This document shows positions 43,535 to 55,164 of a DNA stretch of 64,000 nt, piece after piece. The DNA is from Ursus arctos. Taxonomy: Eukaryota > Chordata > Mammalia > Carnivora > Ursidae. Within the stretch, counting starts at the first letter, position 1, and the number at the start of each line of letters is the position of its first letter. Position numbers and translations under genes: made by a program. Under the pieces are notes generated by a model. The model saw only the letters and a list, made by a program, of their open reading frames with translations. It searched no databases and was not told the DNA's origin. The stretch is taken from the NCBI RefSeq assembly GCF_023065955.2, contig NW_026622997.1, positions 18,704,001 to 18,768,000 on the forward strand, read 5' to 3'.

Positions 43535-43841
43535 AGTCAGTGGATTTTGACCCAAATATATATACACCAAGAACCCAAGCAAGTCCTCCAGTGGCCCTTC
43601 CTTATCAATCTCCCTCTCTGCCCAGAGGCAACCATCATTCTGATTTCAATCTCCTTAAATTAGTTTTGTGTGTTCTTGAACTTCATATAAATGGGTTCAA
43701 GTATTATTTTGTATGTGGTTTCTTTCATGCAAAATAGCATTTAAGATTGATCCAGTTGTTGGATTCCTTGTTATTTGCTGAAGAGCATTCCAATGCATGG
43801 ACAACCACATTCCATTTATCCATTCACCTGGTTTTTGTTTT

Positions 43842-43864
43842 GTTTTTTTAAGATTTTATTTATT
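43842..43864 (-). mobile_element. Separated tail of a reversed SINE
   Basis: gttttttta then agattttatttatt is the minus-strand tail of a Can-SINE with no body next to it. The body may be at 44080-44276 beyond the plus-strand SINE. Confidence 0.5.
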
Positions 43865-44064
43865 GAGATGCCTATGTGGCTCAGGTGGTTAAGCATCTGC
43901 CTTTGGCGCAGGTTGTGATCCTCGGGTCCTGGGATCGAGTCCTACACCGGGCTCCTTGCTCAGCGGGGAGCCTGCTTCTCCCTCTGCCTGCTGCTCCCCC
44001 GCTCGTACTCTTGCTCTCTCTCTCTCTCTCTCTCTGTCAAATAAATAATACATACAATCTTTTT
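43865..44064 (+). mobile_element. Can-SINE, probably nested
   Basis: The head GAGATGCCTATGTGGCTCAG, a (CT)n run at about 44013-44033, and the aaataaataatacatacaat tail. Confidence 0.92.
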
Positions 44065-44276
44065 TTTAAAAAAATTTTTAAATTATTTATTTATTTATTT
44101 ATTTGAAAGAGAGAGAATGGGGGGGGGGTCAGACAGAGAGAGAGAGAGAGAATCCCAAGCAGACTCTGTGCTGAGTGCAAAGCCCGACCCGGGGCTCAAT
44201 CTCACAACCATGAGATCATGGCTTGAGCTGAAACCAAGAGTCAGACACTCAACTGACTGAGCCACCCAGGTGCCCC
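44065..44276 (-). mobile_element. Can-SINE, reverse
   Basis: The tail (ATTT)n at 44084-44104 is followed by gaaagagagagaatgg, a nine-G run and (GA)n. The head ends GCCACCCAGGTGCCCC at 44276. It forms a tail-to-tail inverted pair with the preceding SINE. Confidence 0.93.
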
Positions 44277-44499
44277 TAATTTTTCCTGTTCTAGTAGCTG
44301 TGTGGTGGCACCTCACTGGCTTTAATCCGCATAACCCCAAAGGCTAACAAAGCATATTTTCACCTACTTATTTGCCATTGCTATCTCTTGTTCTGTGAAG
44401 TGTCAGTCCCTCATCTTTAATATTTAGTCCTGAGTCTCACAAGTCTTATTGGCCAGCTCTGATCCTTGGCTACCTCCGAGGCCCCACTGGACCCAGTGA

Positions 44500-44521
44500 G
44501 GGGCGGGCGGGGGGGGGGGGG
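44500..44521 (+). repeat. G-run
   Basis: gggcgggcgg followed by about 13 G. G4-prone and error-prone for sequencing. Confidence 0.85.
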
Positions 44522-44599
44522 TCTTTTGTGACACCCAAAAGAAAACCAAGAGCCATTGCTAAAAGTCAGGCAAATGCATGTGGATGGCCCAAAATAACA

Positions 44600-44820
44600 C
44601 ATGCCCATCACACCCTCCTTTTCCTCCAACCTCTATTCTGCCCCATCTTTACCTGTCAAGACCCCCACCCATCTTTCAGGGCCCAACTTAAATGCTGCAT
44701 CTTCCAAGGAACATTCTTGATCCCCTCTTGCCTTTCTCTACCACCAACATAGATGTTTGTTTTATTCTCTCATAAATTTGTAATTTACTCGTTAATCTAT
44801 TATCAGGATTTCTAAACCTG
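44600..44820 (+). mobile_element. L2 fragment
   Basis: ccaacctctattctgcccca, catctttcagggcccaactt, aaatgctgcatcttccaagg, aacattcttgatcccctctt and tctcataaatttgtaattta match the L2 3' end. Confidence 0.8.
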
Positions 44821-44860
44821 GGTCTCATCTGCCTTACCACATAATGCATTTTTTTAAAGA

Positions 44861-45059
44861 AACAGAGACAGAGTGTGTGTGCACGAGAGGGAGCAGGGGG
44901 AGGGGAGGCAGAGGGAGAGGGAGAGAGAAGAGAATCTTAAAGAAGGCTCCATGCCCAGTGCAGAGCTTGACCCAGGCTCAATTTCATAACCCTGAGATCA
45001 TGACCTGAGCCGAAATCAAGAGTCAGATGCTTAACTGACTGAGCCACCCAGGTGTCCCC
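44861..45059 (-). mobile_element. Can-SINE, reverse
   Basis: A GA-rich body with (TG)n near 44872, and the head ends GCCACCCAGGTGTCCCC. Repeated cacataat...ttttaaaga text at 44838-44860 and 45060-45080 marks the target. Confidence 0.92.
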
Positions 45060-45084
45060 CACATAATAAATTTTTAAAGATAAG

Positions 45085-45340
45085 GGTCAGCAACTTGGCA
45101 CAAGGTCTTATGCATAGCAAAGCACACATTCACTCATGCAGTCACTCAACTAACATTGTTGAGCATCATGTGTACACCAAGTCCGATGCTAGAGATGGCA
45201 TTCAACTATGAATACGACAGACGTAGTCCCGGCCCTCCTGAAGCCTGTAATTTTATGTGCCAATATAGACAAGAAAACAGCCAAAATCATCACAAGGTGG
45301 TGAGCACGCTGGTGGGGGGGAGAAGAGATAACACAAAGTC
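45085..45340 (+). mobile_element. Unassigned old interspersed repeat
   Basis: ttgttgagcatcatgtgtac, accaagtccgatgctagaga and cgtagtcccggccctcctga resemble the family at 10830. It is degenerate and unassigned. Confidence 0.4.
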
Positions 45341-48309
45341 CTCGACACTGGAGGCTTGACAGATAAATAGCCAAATGAAGAAGAGTCCATACTATTGTAT
45401 TAAATATAAGTGATTTAAATTAGAAATCACTAAATATGCAAGGAATGGTGACCATCGCCTGCCAAGCAAAGAGGGACAAACGAAAGATACCTCTTACCCA
45501 TCTTAGAGGTACCACAGTGGGGGTCTTGTGATCTGCCTCTGACCTGCTTTCACACTGCCTTGGAATTGTTTTAAAAGTGGGAAGGGGGCTGTGTAGGAAG
45601 GTAAGGAGCGAGAAGCACCCACAGCAGGAGCCAACACCGGTGCGCACCTGGGAAGCATGAGGCTAGTCCCCGTCCCCGTGCAGCTGTGGGAGCATTTTGC
45701 TGGTAAGCAAGATGCAGGACTGGAGGACTGGAGGGGCGGAAGAGAGGGGGAGGGAAAGAGTTGAAAAAGAGGTTACAAATTGTGCAGAGAAATAACAGCA
45801 TTTATTTCTAAATGACAACTCTTTATCTTCCTACCCCAGGCCTATTTGTTGACAAGCCATTCTGTCAGAATTTGTTGGTCAAGGAGAGGGAGGCCCCGCG
45901 TGCAGGAGGCACATTAGACCTTGATCTTGTCTCTGTTGGAATTCAGGAGACTCCCCGTAGCAATCAGCCTCCTAATGGACAAGAGGCACCTTTGGGAATG
46001 GGAATTTGACAAGGCTTGTCAAAGCTGTCAGACAGCAGCAGGGTCCTTCTCATTCTTCTGTTCCTACCAGAGGAGGGGAACAACTCCGTGGGCTACGCCA
46101 ATCCTTCCAGGACAAGAGCTAAAACCACAGTGAAAAGCTGCTCAGACATTAGCAGGGCCGACGCATAAATCCGTCATATAAAAAAAATATCTCGATGAAT
46201 AAAACAGGTACCGGCCAAGCACACCGTGTATCTTGGGGCGGTGGGAACAGCCTATGGGGTAACTCAATAGAGTGAAGGACTGTCTCTTAGATTTCCTATC
46301 GCCGGGCAGCCATGAATTAAAATGGCCTGAGAAATCAAGCAGGTGGTAATGGCCTGCCGGCAGATAAAAGTTATTGGAGGATAGACTTTTCCCTGAGGCT
46401 GTCACATTGTCTTGCTGAGCTCCACGGTGGATTAAAACCGGCTGCAGGGTGGAGACAGTCACACCCTAATACACACACAAGAAAGGTATCCATTGACTGG
46501 AGACTGTTGCAAAGGAACCCCGCGTTGGAGGAGGCCAGGGCAAGGTCAAGGGCTCTCCTGGACTCAGGGCCTTCGTGAGGAAGGCCTCGCCTTGTGTCTG
46601 GAACTTCCCCCTGGGAGGGGACGGGAGACGGAAGCCAGAACATGATTTTTACAGGCCTCTCCTCTGACTCCTGTTTAGTACCAAGCCAAGAAGGAGTGAG
46701 GGCAGAGGGGAAGAGGTAGAGGAAAAGTTCAATTGTCACATGGTCAGCAGGATGGATCCTTGAGGATTTGACGAATGCGGGAAGATTAGTGAGGATCTCA
46801 AGCTGAAAACAAATGCCTTCCTGTTTCTGCTTCATCCAACTCACAGCTCCCTCCGACACTCACGCACACCAGGATCCTGACTAATCTGTCCCGAAGATAA
46901 ACATGCGTTCTTGAAACCCTAAAACCTGTCTGGCATTAATTCTGGTTTTCAGAGGGAAGCTTTTTCCCTGCTGACTGATTACGGAAGATTGCTTATTTAA
47001 AGCAAGTGGGATCCCTCTTAGAGACAATGGCTTCCATTCTGGACATCATTTCAGAGACTTCTGCACAGACAGGAGAGACCAGCAAGCACTTCGAGGCCTT
47101 CGGGAACAAGGGGAAAGAGGGAAGCACGGGTTTGCACAGGCATACGTTCTCTCGCACGTACACAAAACACAGAGCCCACCCCAGAAACTGCACTCGTGCC
47201 TCAAGACACAGATGCATTTCGGCATCTAATTACTTCACTGTCTAATTCATGCTAACACAGCAATTAGTGATAAAGCTCAAAACACTCATACACATTAGCC
47301 CGACGACATTTAATTATGACATTAGATGTACTGACTTCACGAGATACGTAGCTCAGCAAGTGATAGGAAATCTACATGTATGGCCCATCTCGTCGACATC
47401 GTAATAAAAGTAGAAGGAAGCCATGAAAACCTCACTTTGTCATTAGAAGAAAATGTTGGAACGGGTGCATTTTTATGTGAAATATGCCATTTCCAGATGC
47501 TGACTAGGAAGCTGGTCTCCCCAGCTCAGAAAACATAGTTAGGTCTTCCTTTCTTAAAAAGGAGAAAAGAAAAGGAAGAAATGGGTAGGTCGTACTTGAT
47601 TACTGCTTCATGCCTCTGTGTGTCTGTTCTGATTTTTAGTACCTCGGACATCCGCGGAAGACAGAGGAGAAAACGTTAATTTTTTTATTTTTTATTTTAT
47701 TTATTTTTTTTGCTGGGACGGTCCACGAGATGTGCCATTTGCTTCTGGTTTACATGGGGCCTGTTCCACAAGACATGATTAATAGCTCCATGGCATTGCC
47801 AAAGAGCACATAAATCTGGCCGTCCACGGTGTAATTGACACACTGCTTGTCTTACAGATACCTACAGCACTCGCTTATCTCGGTCTAATCCCCCCGCGGG
47901 CATTCGAAGCAGCTGATTATGCAATGCACAGTTGCTGACACTACAGATTGGGGGTCTGTTCCTCCTAGCACCCAATTAGCGGCCCCATAAAGCCCTACTC
48001 CCCTTGATCAACCTTGACCAGGTGATAAGTACCAGCTGAAGGAACACAGGCCACCACAGAAATTCTGCTGGAGCATCGAGGCCTTACCAGCGGGGGCCGT
48101 GGGGGTGGGAACCTCAACTTCCAGATTCTGATTCAAGTTGCCCTTTGTTTCTGCTTACCGAACACCCCTGCTTGAGTCCCTTACACCTGGAGCATAGCGA
48201 TCTGCCCGCTAGCCCCGTCCGGCGTCCGCCTCTTCTCCCCGACCCGCCTCACCCTCTCTCTTGGAGTTCATGAGACATCTTTACTTTGCAAATGGAAATC
48301 GAGCTGCTC
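45341..48309. other. Repeat-poor block, candidate conserved noncoding elements
   Basis: About 3 kb with no recognised transposon. It has several AT-rich words of homeodomain type, for example catgaattaaaatggcctga near 46311, acatttaattatgacattag near 47309 and atgattaatagctccatggc near 47776. Frames over it have no domains. A T-rich stretch lies at 47680-47711. Confidence 0.45.
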
Positions 48310-48525
48310 CATGTTGCCTTGTTGTGTGAACTTGAACGCTTCATTCTCAGATTTCTCCTTTTCTATGAAAAAATGTTTAAAGAAACAAACAACAACAAAA
48401 AAACAATACTGACTTAGCACAGTAGCAACTGTGAAGATTAAAGATTACATAATGAACAAGTTGTAAAGCCCTTTGAAAGCATAAAATGCTGTAGGAGTAA
48501 TTATTAACATTGTTATTAATCACCT
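48310..48525 (+). mobile_element. MIR
   Basis: gttgtgtgaacttgaacgct, tcattctcagatttctcctt, aagattaaagattacataat, ttgtaaagccctttgaaagc and ctgtaggagtaattattaac match MIR, with an A-rich insertion near 48380-48405. Confidence 0.8.
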
Positions 48526-49532
48526 CGGTTCATCACATATAGTAAACATGAGATAATAAAGAGGGGACTCTTAAATGCAGTATCAGCAGCAAGACCCATT
48601 TATTACAATGCTATTTGCTTGGATTCCATTACAGTTATAAAATTTTACGCTCATCTAGCACTTTTCATCTGAGAATGTCAACGTGCTGTATAAGCACGGG
48701 CTCTAATTACACTAATCCTCCCAACACGACTGGGGGAGCAGCCGAGAAAGGCCAACTCCAGTCATGGAACATCTAAGCAGACCGTGTGCCGGTCAGAGGA
48801 GGTCTCCCTGCGGAAGGCTGCATCTAGGAACGTCTAAAATCTGGAGAAGTTCCTAGAGCACAGATAATTAATATCACATAGATACACATATAAAGGTTGG
48901 AATATTTTTCTTCCACGTGAGGATTACGTATCCAATGTCTTGCAAGTAACCCCATGACTTGGTCCCACCACGTTTGTTCATTTGCCATCAAACAGAGTCT
49001 GAAAGAAGATCTTCCGTGTCTTCTTGCTGGTAACATGGCCAGCCTGGAAGTTTACATGCAGTAATGATTACCAGTGATAGTAAACAAGTGTATACAATGA
49101 GAAATACAACGAAAACAATGCACGTGTTCAACTTCTTGTCACTTTGCCAGCGTAATACTCATCTGGGGAAAAAAAAAACAGCTTTGGATAATTCCTATAC
49201 AATATTTACAATATTTCTTATACTTTGTTGTAGGTTTCGGTGTAAGTAAATTGATAGTTTCCGCTATAGTAATAATTCTTCCCTAGCATTAATAAGAGCA
49301 GAACAAATTACTTACACCCTTGGGACTTTGCATGCTTCCGGTTTAAAAACCATGTAGCGGTCTCCAAAGTAAAGTGCCTACAGCCCAGAATATGTGTAAG
49401 ATGATCCACTGAGGCCCAGCAAGGAAATATAGCAAAGCAAAAACACTTGAAGTGTTCAAAAAACCAATGAGAAATACTTACACAGTGAAAGAGAGGTGTA
49501 TTGAGGTCAGACTCCACTTCCTTGTCTGTATG
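48526..49532. other. Mostly unique sequence
   Basis: No gene recognised. It contains the possible ancient SINE remnant at 48640-48745. Confidence 0.4.
48640..48745 (+). mobile_element. Possible ancient amniote-type SINE remnant
   Basis: ctcatctagcacttttcatc, gtcaacgtgctgtataagca and aattacactaatcctcccaa share the order seen at 23800. Unassigned; it could instead be exapted conserved DNA. Confidence 0.35.
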
Positions 49533-49550
49533 AGAAATGTTTGGGGGGAA

Positions 49551-49744
49551 GGGCACCTGGGTGGCTCAGTCTGTTGGGTGCCCAGCTCTTGGTTTTGGCT
49601 CAGGTTGTGATCTCCAGGTCCTGAGATTGAGTCCCAGGTGGGCTCCACACTCAGAGGTCTGCTTGAGATTCTCCCTCTCCCTCGCCCCCTCCTACTTGTG
49701 CTCTCTCTCTCTAAAATAAATGAATAAATCTTTAAGAAAAAAAA
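49551..49744 (+). mobile_element. Can-SINE, first unit of a dimer
   Basis: The head GGGCACCTGGGTGGCTCAG leads to taaaataaatgaataaatct and an A-run that passes directly into the next SINE. The outer target duplication agaaatgtttggggggaa lies at 49533-49550. Confidence 0.95.
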
Positions 49745-49995
49745 GGGGGGCTGCCTGGGTGGCTCAGTTGGTCAAGCATCTGTCTCTTGATTTCGGCTCA
49801 GGTCAGGATCTCAGGGTCATGGGCTCGAGCCCAGCGTCCAGCTCCCCACTTTTAATAGAATCTGCTTCTCTCCCTCTCTCCCTCCCTCTGCCCCTCCCCG
49901 TGCGTTGTCTCTTACTCTCTCCCTCCATCCCTCTCTCTCTCTCTTTCTCTCTCTCTCTCAAATAAATAAATCTTTAAAACAAAAAAAAGAAAGAA
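49745..49995 (+). mobile_element. Can-SINE, second unit of a dimer
   Basis: The head GGCTGCCTGGGTGGCTCAG is followed by an unusually long CT-rich segment (49865-49960) and aaataaataaatctttaaaa. The right target copy agaaatgttttgggggaa is at 49996-50013. Confidence 0.95.
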
Positions 49996-50013
49996 AGAAA
50001 TGTTTTGGGGGAA

Positions 50014-50794
50014 AGCGCGACACACGTTTATCTGAAAGGAATCACCGAAGTCCCTGAAACCAAAGGGGACTTGTCAAGCTGAATAATTATTTCAGGGCTC
50101 ATCCACACAACAGTTAGAAACAATGTTATGCTCCCCACGTAGCTCCAACCGCATTTAGTTGTGACCAAAGCAGGCGATGAAGCATGTTCAGAAACCAAAG
50201 AACCTGAGCTCAAAGTAACACTGCTTTATGTACAAAATAAAACACGAAGTTCCTTTGTGTAAACCGCGTTCTAAAACGCGCTTAACTCCAGTCCTGGAGT
50301 CAGAAGATGCAGCTTTGTGTCCCAGGTGAATGCCTTTGCGAAAGTCTCCATCCTCCGGGTTCCACGAAATGAAGATAAGCCTCTGTCTGCCCTCCTTACT
50401 TCACAGCCCAACCACAGGCCTGTCCCCAGCCAGATGGGACTCAAGGCCAGGGTCCCTGACTCCGGGGGAAAAGATAAAATCCTTCTCACACGCCCCATGG
50501 CCCTACCCAGTGACCTGTAGGAACTTCTAGTGAGACCCAGGGTTTCCTGAGAATTCCTGCAACCTCAGGGAAAGCAAACACCGGGAAAAGGCAGAGAAGT
50601 AACACTGCAGAGAGAACGGCAGGGGCCCTGGGACAGCAAGGGGGAGGCATATGTGTGGCCTGCACTCTGGATCAGCAATAGGCCCGAGGGGCAAACCGGG
50701 GCAGTGTTTCCAGGCACTGCTCAGAGGCCACCGTAAACCACCCTTTTGAAATTTACCGACGCCCTTTCACAGCACCTCGAATAGGAATGTAACA
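50014..50794. other. Unique sequence
   Basis: Nothing recognised. Small overlapping frames at 50271-50530 have no domains. Confidence 0.4.
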
Positions 50795-51195
50795 CACACC
50801 ATATATGTGATTTAAATTTTCCGCATTATTCACAGTCGCCAAAAGGTGGGAACAAGCCCACGTCCAGTGAAAGTTGAAGACACTATGCTAAGTAATTCAG
50901 TCACATAAATATTATTATATGATTCCATTTATATGAGGCCCCTAGAATAATCAGATCAATGGGGACAGGGAGCCGAGTGGTAGTAGTTCCCAGGGATGGG
51001 GGGGGGGGGTGGAGATGGGAGGTGGGAGTGCTCAACAAGCCCAGAGGTTGAGTTTTGGAAACGTGGGTACGTTCTGCAGATGGAGGCAATGACTATAGAG
51101 ATGTGAGCAGACATAAGGCCACTGAACGGTACCCCGAAAAATGATTACAGTGGTAAATTTATCTTACGTAGATGTCACCACAATAAAAAATGTTT
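50795..51195 (+). mobile_element. Old L1 3' end (L1M-like)
   Basis: ttattcacagtcgccaaaag, gtgggaacaagcccacgtcc, atgattccatttatatgagg, cccctagaataatcagatca, gatgtcaccacaataaaaaa. It is the same element class as 34575 but more decayed. A run of 13 G lies at about 50998-51010. Confidence 0.8.
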
Positions 51196-51639
51196 TTCTA
51201 GTGGCTACATTGAAACACCAAAGTTTAAAAGACATGAGAAATTCACTTCGTAATTTATTTCCTTGGACCCAATATATTCAAAACTATCATTTCAACATGT
51301 AAGCAACATAATTATTGATAAGGTGCCTTAAGTTCTTTTTCTCGTCTACGTCTTTACATTCCACAGTGCATTTCAGGCTGAGAGCACATCTCCAGTCCGA
51401 CTAGCCACATTTCAAGGGCTCCATAGCCCCATGGGTGCTGGGGGGAGGACTGGCCCTGATGGTGCTGACCTAGAGGGGGGAGAAGCTAACACGGCCTCGT
51501 CGTCTGGGGCCCAGCCACTCTGCTGCAGGAGCCCTCTAACGAAAGGGAAAGGGAAGCTTCTTTCTCTACTGGTGGGGCAGAAAGGATCACTAGGTACGTG
51601 AGGCTCAAGAAGAAAGTGCTCGATGCCATGGATAGAGCA

Positions 51640-51898
51640 GAATGATAGCCGTTAACGTGTCTCAACCACACGCCATCCGCCAAGCGCTCTTCTAACTGGC
51701 GGACTTCCAATGACTCATTCAATCCTCCCAACAACCCCCCCCCCCCCGAGGTAAATATACTAGTGCTCTTCCCATTTTACAGATGGGGAAACAAGCACAG
51801 AGAGCGTGAAGGGCCCAGGGTCACAGGGCTGGTAAGTCGCGGGACTGGGACTAAAACAAGGTCGTGCCTCCAACCACTGCACCATCCTGCCTTCCCGT
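51640..51898 (-). mobile_element. MIR, reverse
   Basis: atgactcattcaatcctccc, cttcccattttacagatggg, gaaacaagcacagagagcgt, cagggtcacagggctggtaa and ccaaccactgcaccatcctg match reverse MIR. A poly(C) run lies at 51735-51747. Confidence 0.88.
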
Positions 51899-53609
51899 GA
51901 GTGTGACATTGTTTGGACACAACTAGAGGCTGAAGAGTGTAGAGCATGGCAAGGGCCCATAGGATCTTGAGTTGCTGCCTCCTTGTACACTGCAGGTGAA
52001 GGGACAACCCTGGCCGTGAAGCGAGTAAGGGAAACTGAGTCACGGAATTTCCTTTAGACCCCCAAACCACTGCAACATTCGGCCTGGATACATGAATGAG
52101 TCACCGATCTCGACTTCGCTTAGATACTAGTGTCAGATACTTGGAAGCATTCTCTGGCTCGAGCCTCGCGAGATTAGAAGTATTTGTCCTCAAGAAACTG
52201 GACAGCTGGACAATCCAATCCAGGACCTGTCTGGAAAAGCCCATGGTAGACAGAACTTGGCCTACAGAGTAAGTTCACAGCCATTTCACCTCCCTGCGCG
52301 CTCTGCTCATGTGAAATGCTTGTTATTTCAGAACATGGTGAGCCCTCAGCCAGAAAACTTAGGACACTAAGTCTTCATATTCTGGGTGATGGGAATCAGG
52401 TCAGGAAGAGCTAATAAAGAGCACAAGAATAAACAGCTTAATTTATCCTACAAAGAGAGAAACCAGCCAAGCCCGAGCAGAGTGTCTATATGACATGGGC
52501 AGAATTCCACTTCTGATTATCACGTCAGTGCCACACAAGCCCCCAGCCTCCCACAGAGGTGAGCCATTCCTTCCTGTATCCCAATTGTCAACTGCTCTTA
52601 TCATCACACGGCTCACGCTGAGCCACTACTGAGCTTGACAGACAATAAACGTAACAACAACAAAAGGCTCGGCCTGGAAAATTATTGTTTTTATACACAA
52701 TACAGATCAATTTGGTAGACAGTTTCCAAAACATCCAGCAACCCACAAACACATTCTCCAGTCTTACCCTGTTAGATGCAAGCATACCCCACGGGCACAC
52801 GATCCCTCTCCAGGCCACTGTGGTCTTACACAAACATAATTAGTAGCGCGTTTGCTTCTATTATCATCAGCAAAGAAGAATAAGAATGGCAGAAAGAAAG
52901 AAGAAAAACGGAGAGTCCCAAACAGAAATTACAGTTGGTACACTTCCAAACTCATTTTTGTTATACAAATACTACATACGATTATGAAAAAGTTAGAAAA
53001 CACACATAAGGTGGAGGGGGCGTGGAATTTGTTACCAGGTCTGGAAACTAACTTCTATTTCTGCATCATTTATTTCTAAAGAGAAATGGGCAAATTACAC
53101 CTTCCCAGTGATTACCTCGAAATTCACTAATACGAAGAAAAACAAATTCATCAGTCAAAAGTCTCTGAGCAGGAACTTAGCAAGAGCAAGAGTATTTGGT
53201 GTGATGGACCCCAGTGGAGTTTTCTTGGAGGCTGGATTCAGAGGTATAAGAAGTTTGCTCTGAGAACTCACTCTCACAGTTCTGACTCCAAACACTCTGA
53301 GCAAAGAAGGTGAGAAAATCAGAGGCGGTTGAAAGCAAGAATATTTGGAGTGTTAGTGTCCGGGTGGGGCACCAAAATCCTCTCCAGTGACTCCTGCATT
53401 GTAGGCCACAGATCCCTGGGGAGTAATTACAAGGGGGTTGCAAATCCATGCCTGTACCAAGTAGTTTCCAGCAGGGAGATAATTAAAAGTATAACGACTA
53501 TCACATGAGGCTCATTAAATTCTTTGATATTAACAAGGGGTCCTCACCCTCATAAAGTTTGAGAGCCATTACTCTGGTCTGTCTTTGACTCCTAAGACTT
53601 CAGTGCGTA
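51899..53609. other. Unique sequence
   Basis: No gene or confident transposon. 53535-53580 (agtttgagagccattactct) could be the edge of an old hAT element, but this is weak. Confidence 0.35.
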
Positions 53610-53760
53610 ACTTATCTTCCCATTCAGAGAATGGGCCGTAAGCCTTCCCTATCCATGTGGCCTCAGACATTTCACCTCTTAGTTCAGGGCCTCAGTTTCT
53701 CCTTAACCCTGTTGTTAGTCATAATGATGGCAGTAAAGGTCACAAATGGAATGTCTAGCC
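53610..53760 (+). mobile_element. MIR fragment
   Basis: catgtggcctcagacatttc, acctcttagttcagggcctc, agtttctccttaaccctgtt match the MIR centre. Confidence 0.65.
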
Positions 53761-54339
53761 CCCAAAGTTAATTTGGGGAGTAGTGAAATCATATGTGTCA
53801 ATTCCTTTTGACACATGACCCATAATCATGTCAAATTTTCTCAAGAACTCCCGATATAACCCCTAACTTGCCACTTGTTAAATCAGTATCCAAACTGATT
53901 CTCGAATCACAGAAAATATATTGCAACTCGGCCAAACAGATAATTTCTCACACAGAATTAGGTACTCAAGATTCATGTTTTCTATTTCCATTGTCTGCCA
54001 TTAGAGTCCGACCTATTTATCCAATCTCAGATCCTCAAGTTGTAAAAGGATCAAAAATTCAATCCATTGAGATTGTTTGCAAAATCTCTTAGGGAGGCCA
54101 TAAATTTAAAACTTCATTCATATTGTAAAATAATATCATATTAATATGTACCTTCAAAGCCAATGTACAGTAATTGAAAAAGATCTAGAAATATCTACTT
54201 AAAATAGACCATGTAAAAGAGATATCTACGACATTGTTTTCCAACCCATAAAAGCTAACCATGTCAACCTAATCCAGGAACTCCTTGGCCAAATATTAGG
54301 TAGTACTTTATCCCTAACGAGACTCCAAGGAGCAGAAAA

Positions 54340-54530
54340 CTGTGGGAAAGAATAGGATTTGGTGTCAGAGTCTTGGATTCAAATCTGCACTGTATCACAG
54401 ATTTCTGTATTAGGTTACGTCACATTCCTCAGTTCTAAATAGTACTATTCATAAGATTGTGAAAAGGATTGAACATAATAATGTATGTGGAAGCAAAAGT
54501 GTTGTGGAAATATTAGCTACTATGTTACTG
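54340..54530 (+). mobile_element. MIR
   Basis: ggatttggtgtcagagtctt, ggattcaaatctgcactgta, ttaggttacgtcacattcct and gtgaaaaggattgaacataa match MIR in order. Confidence 0.8.
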
Positions 54531-55164
54531 CACAATCCAGTATTCTTCCAGTGCAACTAGCAAGGCAACAGCCACAGTGATGTTAGTTAGAACGAGGTGT
54601 GCACAGTGGGTATAATCACCCTCAGCGCTCCCAGAAATATCTGTCAGCCTCTGCACCTCTCCTACCATCAGCAACCTCCCTACACAACAGTAGCGCGCCT
54701 ACCAAAAGACATTGTAGGTCCTCTCCCACAAAACAATCGCACGTTCATTACAACAAAGGTACCCTTCTAGCTCCATCCGTTAGCCTTCATTATATGCCAT
54801 ATGCCATATTCGCACTTGCTAGAATCATGACAGTTGCATGCATGACTATTTGCCTGCCTGATTGGAACGGAGTTAATTCCTGGGTGTATTTCAGAGTGGT
54901 AAGGGAGGAAACATCATTTCTAAGTAACTTTTTTTTTTTTGTTAATCAACACTGAACTCTGGATTTTAGAAAACGCAAAGGCCCCAAGGTCAAACATCTT
55001 CCCTCTACTTACGTGCTCACCATTCGAGGTGCAATCATACTGAGCTGCTAGAGGTTACGACAGAACCGCTCCTCTATCTGGCTTTCATTTAAAAGGAGAT
55101 TCTCATTTAATGTCTTTCTATGCAGTTTCTTGAAGTAGTATTTTTTTTCTGCTGCGAAAGAAAT
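54531..55164. other. Unique sequence
   Basis: The 118-codon plus frame at 54599-54955 has no recognisable domain and ends in a poly(T)-encoded F-run, so it is not supported. Confidence 0.4.

Larger units (their letters stand above)
43265..44400 (-). mobile_element. Old L1 (L1M-type), reverse, with nested SINEs
   Basis: Reverse-orientation L1 text: gaggtaccatttacctgcaa, taagtgtacagtcagtgg, ggcaaccatcattctgattt, ttcatataaatgggttcaag, gagcattccaatgcatggac and, after the SINEs, tagctgtgtggtggcacctc and gcatattttcacctacttat. Three SINEs interrupt it at 43339, 43865 and 44065. Confidence 0.75.

Noticed and set aside
47680..47711. T-rich stretch that might be a retro-tail
   Set aside because: No element body or target duplication could be recognised next to it.
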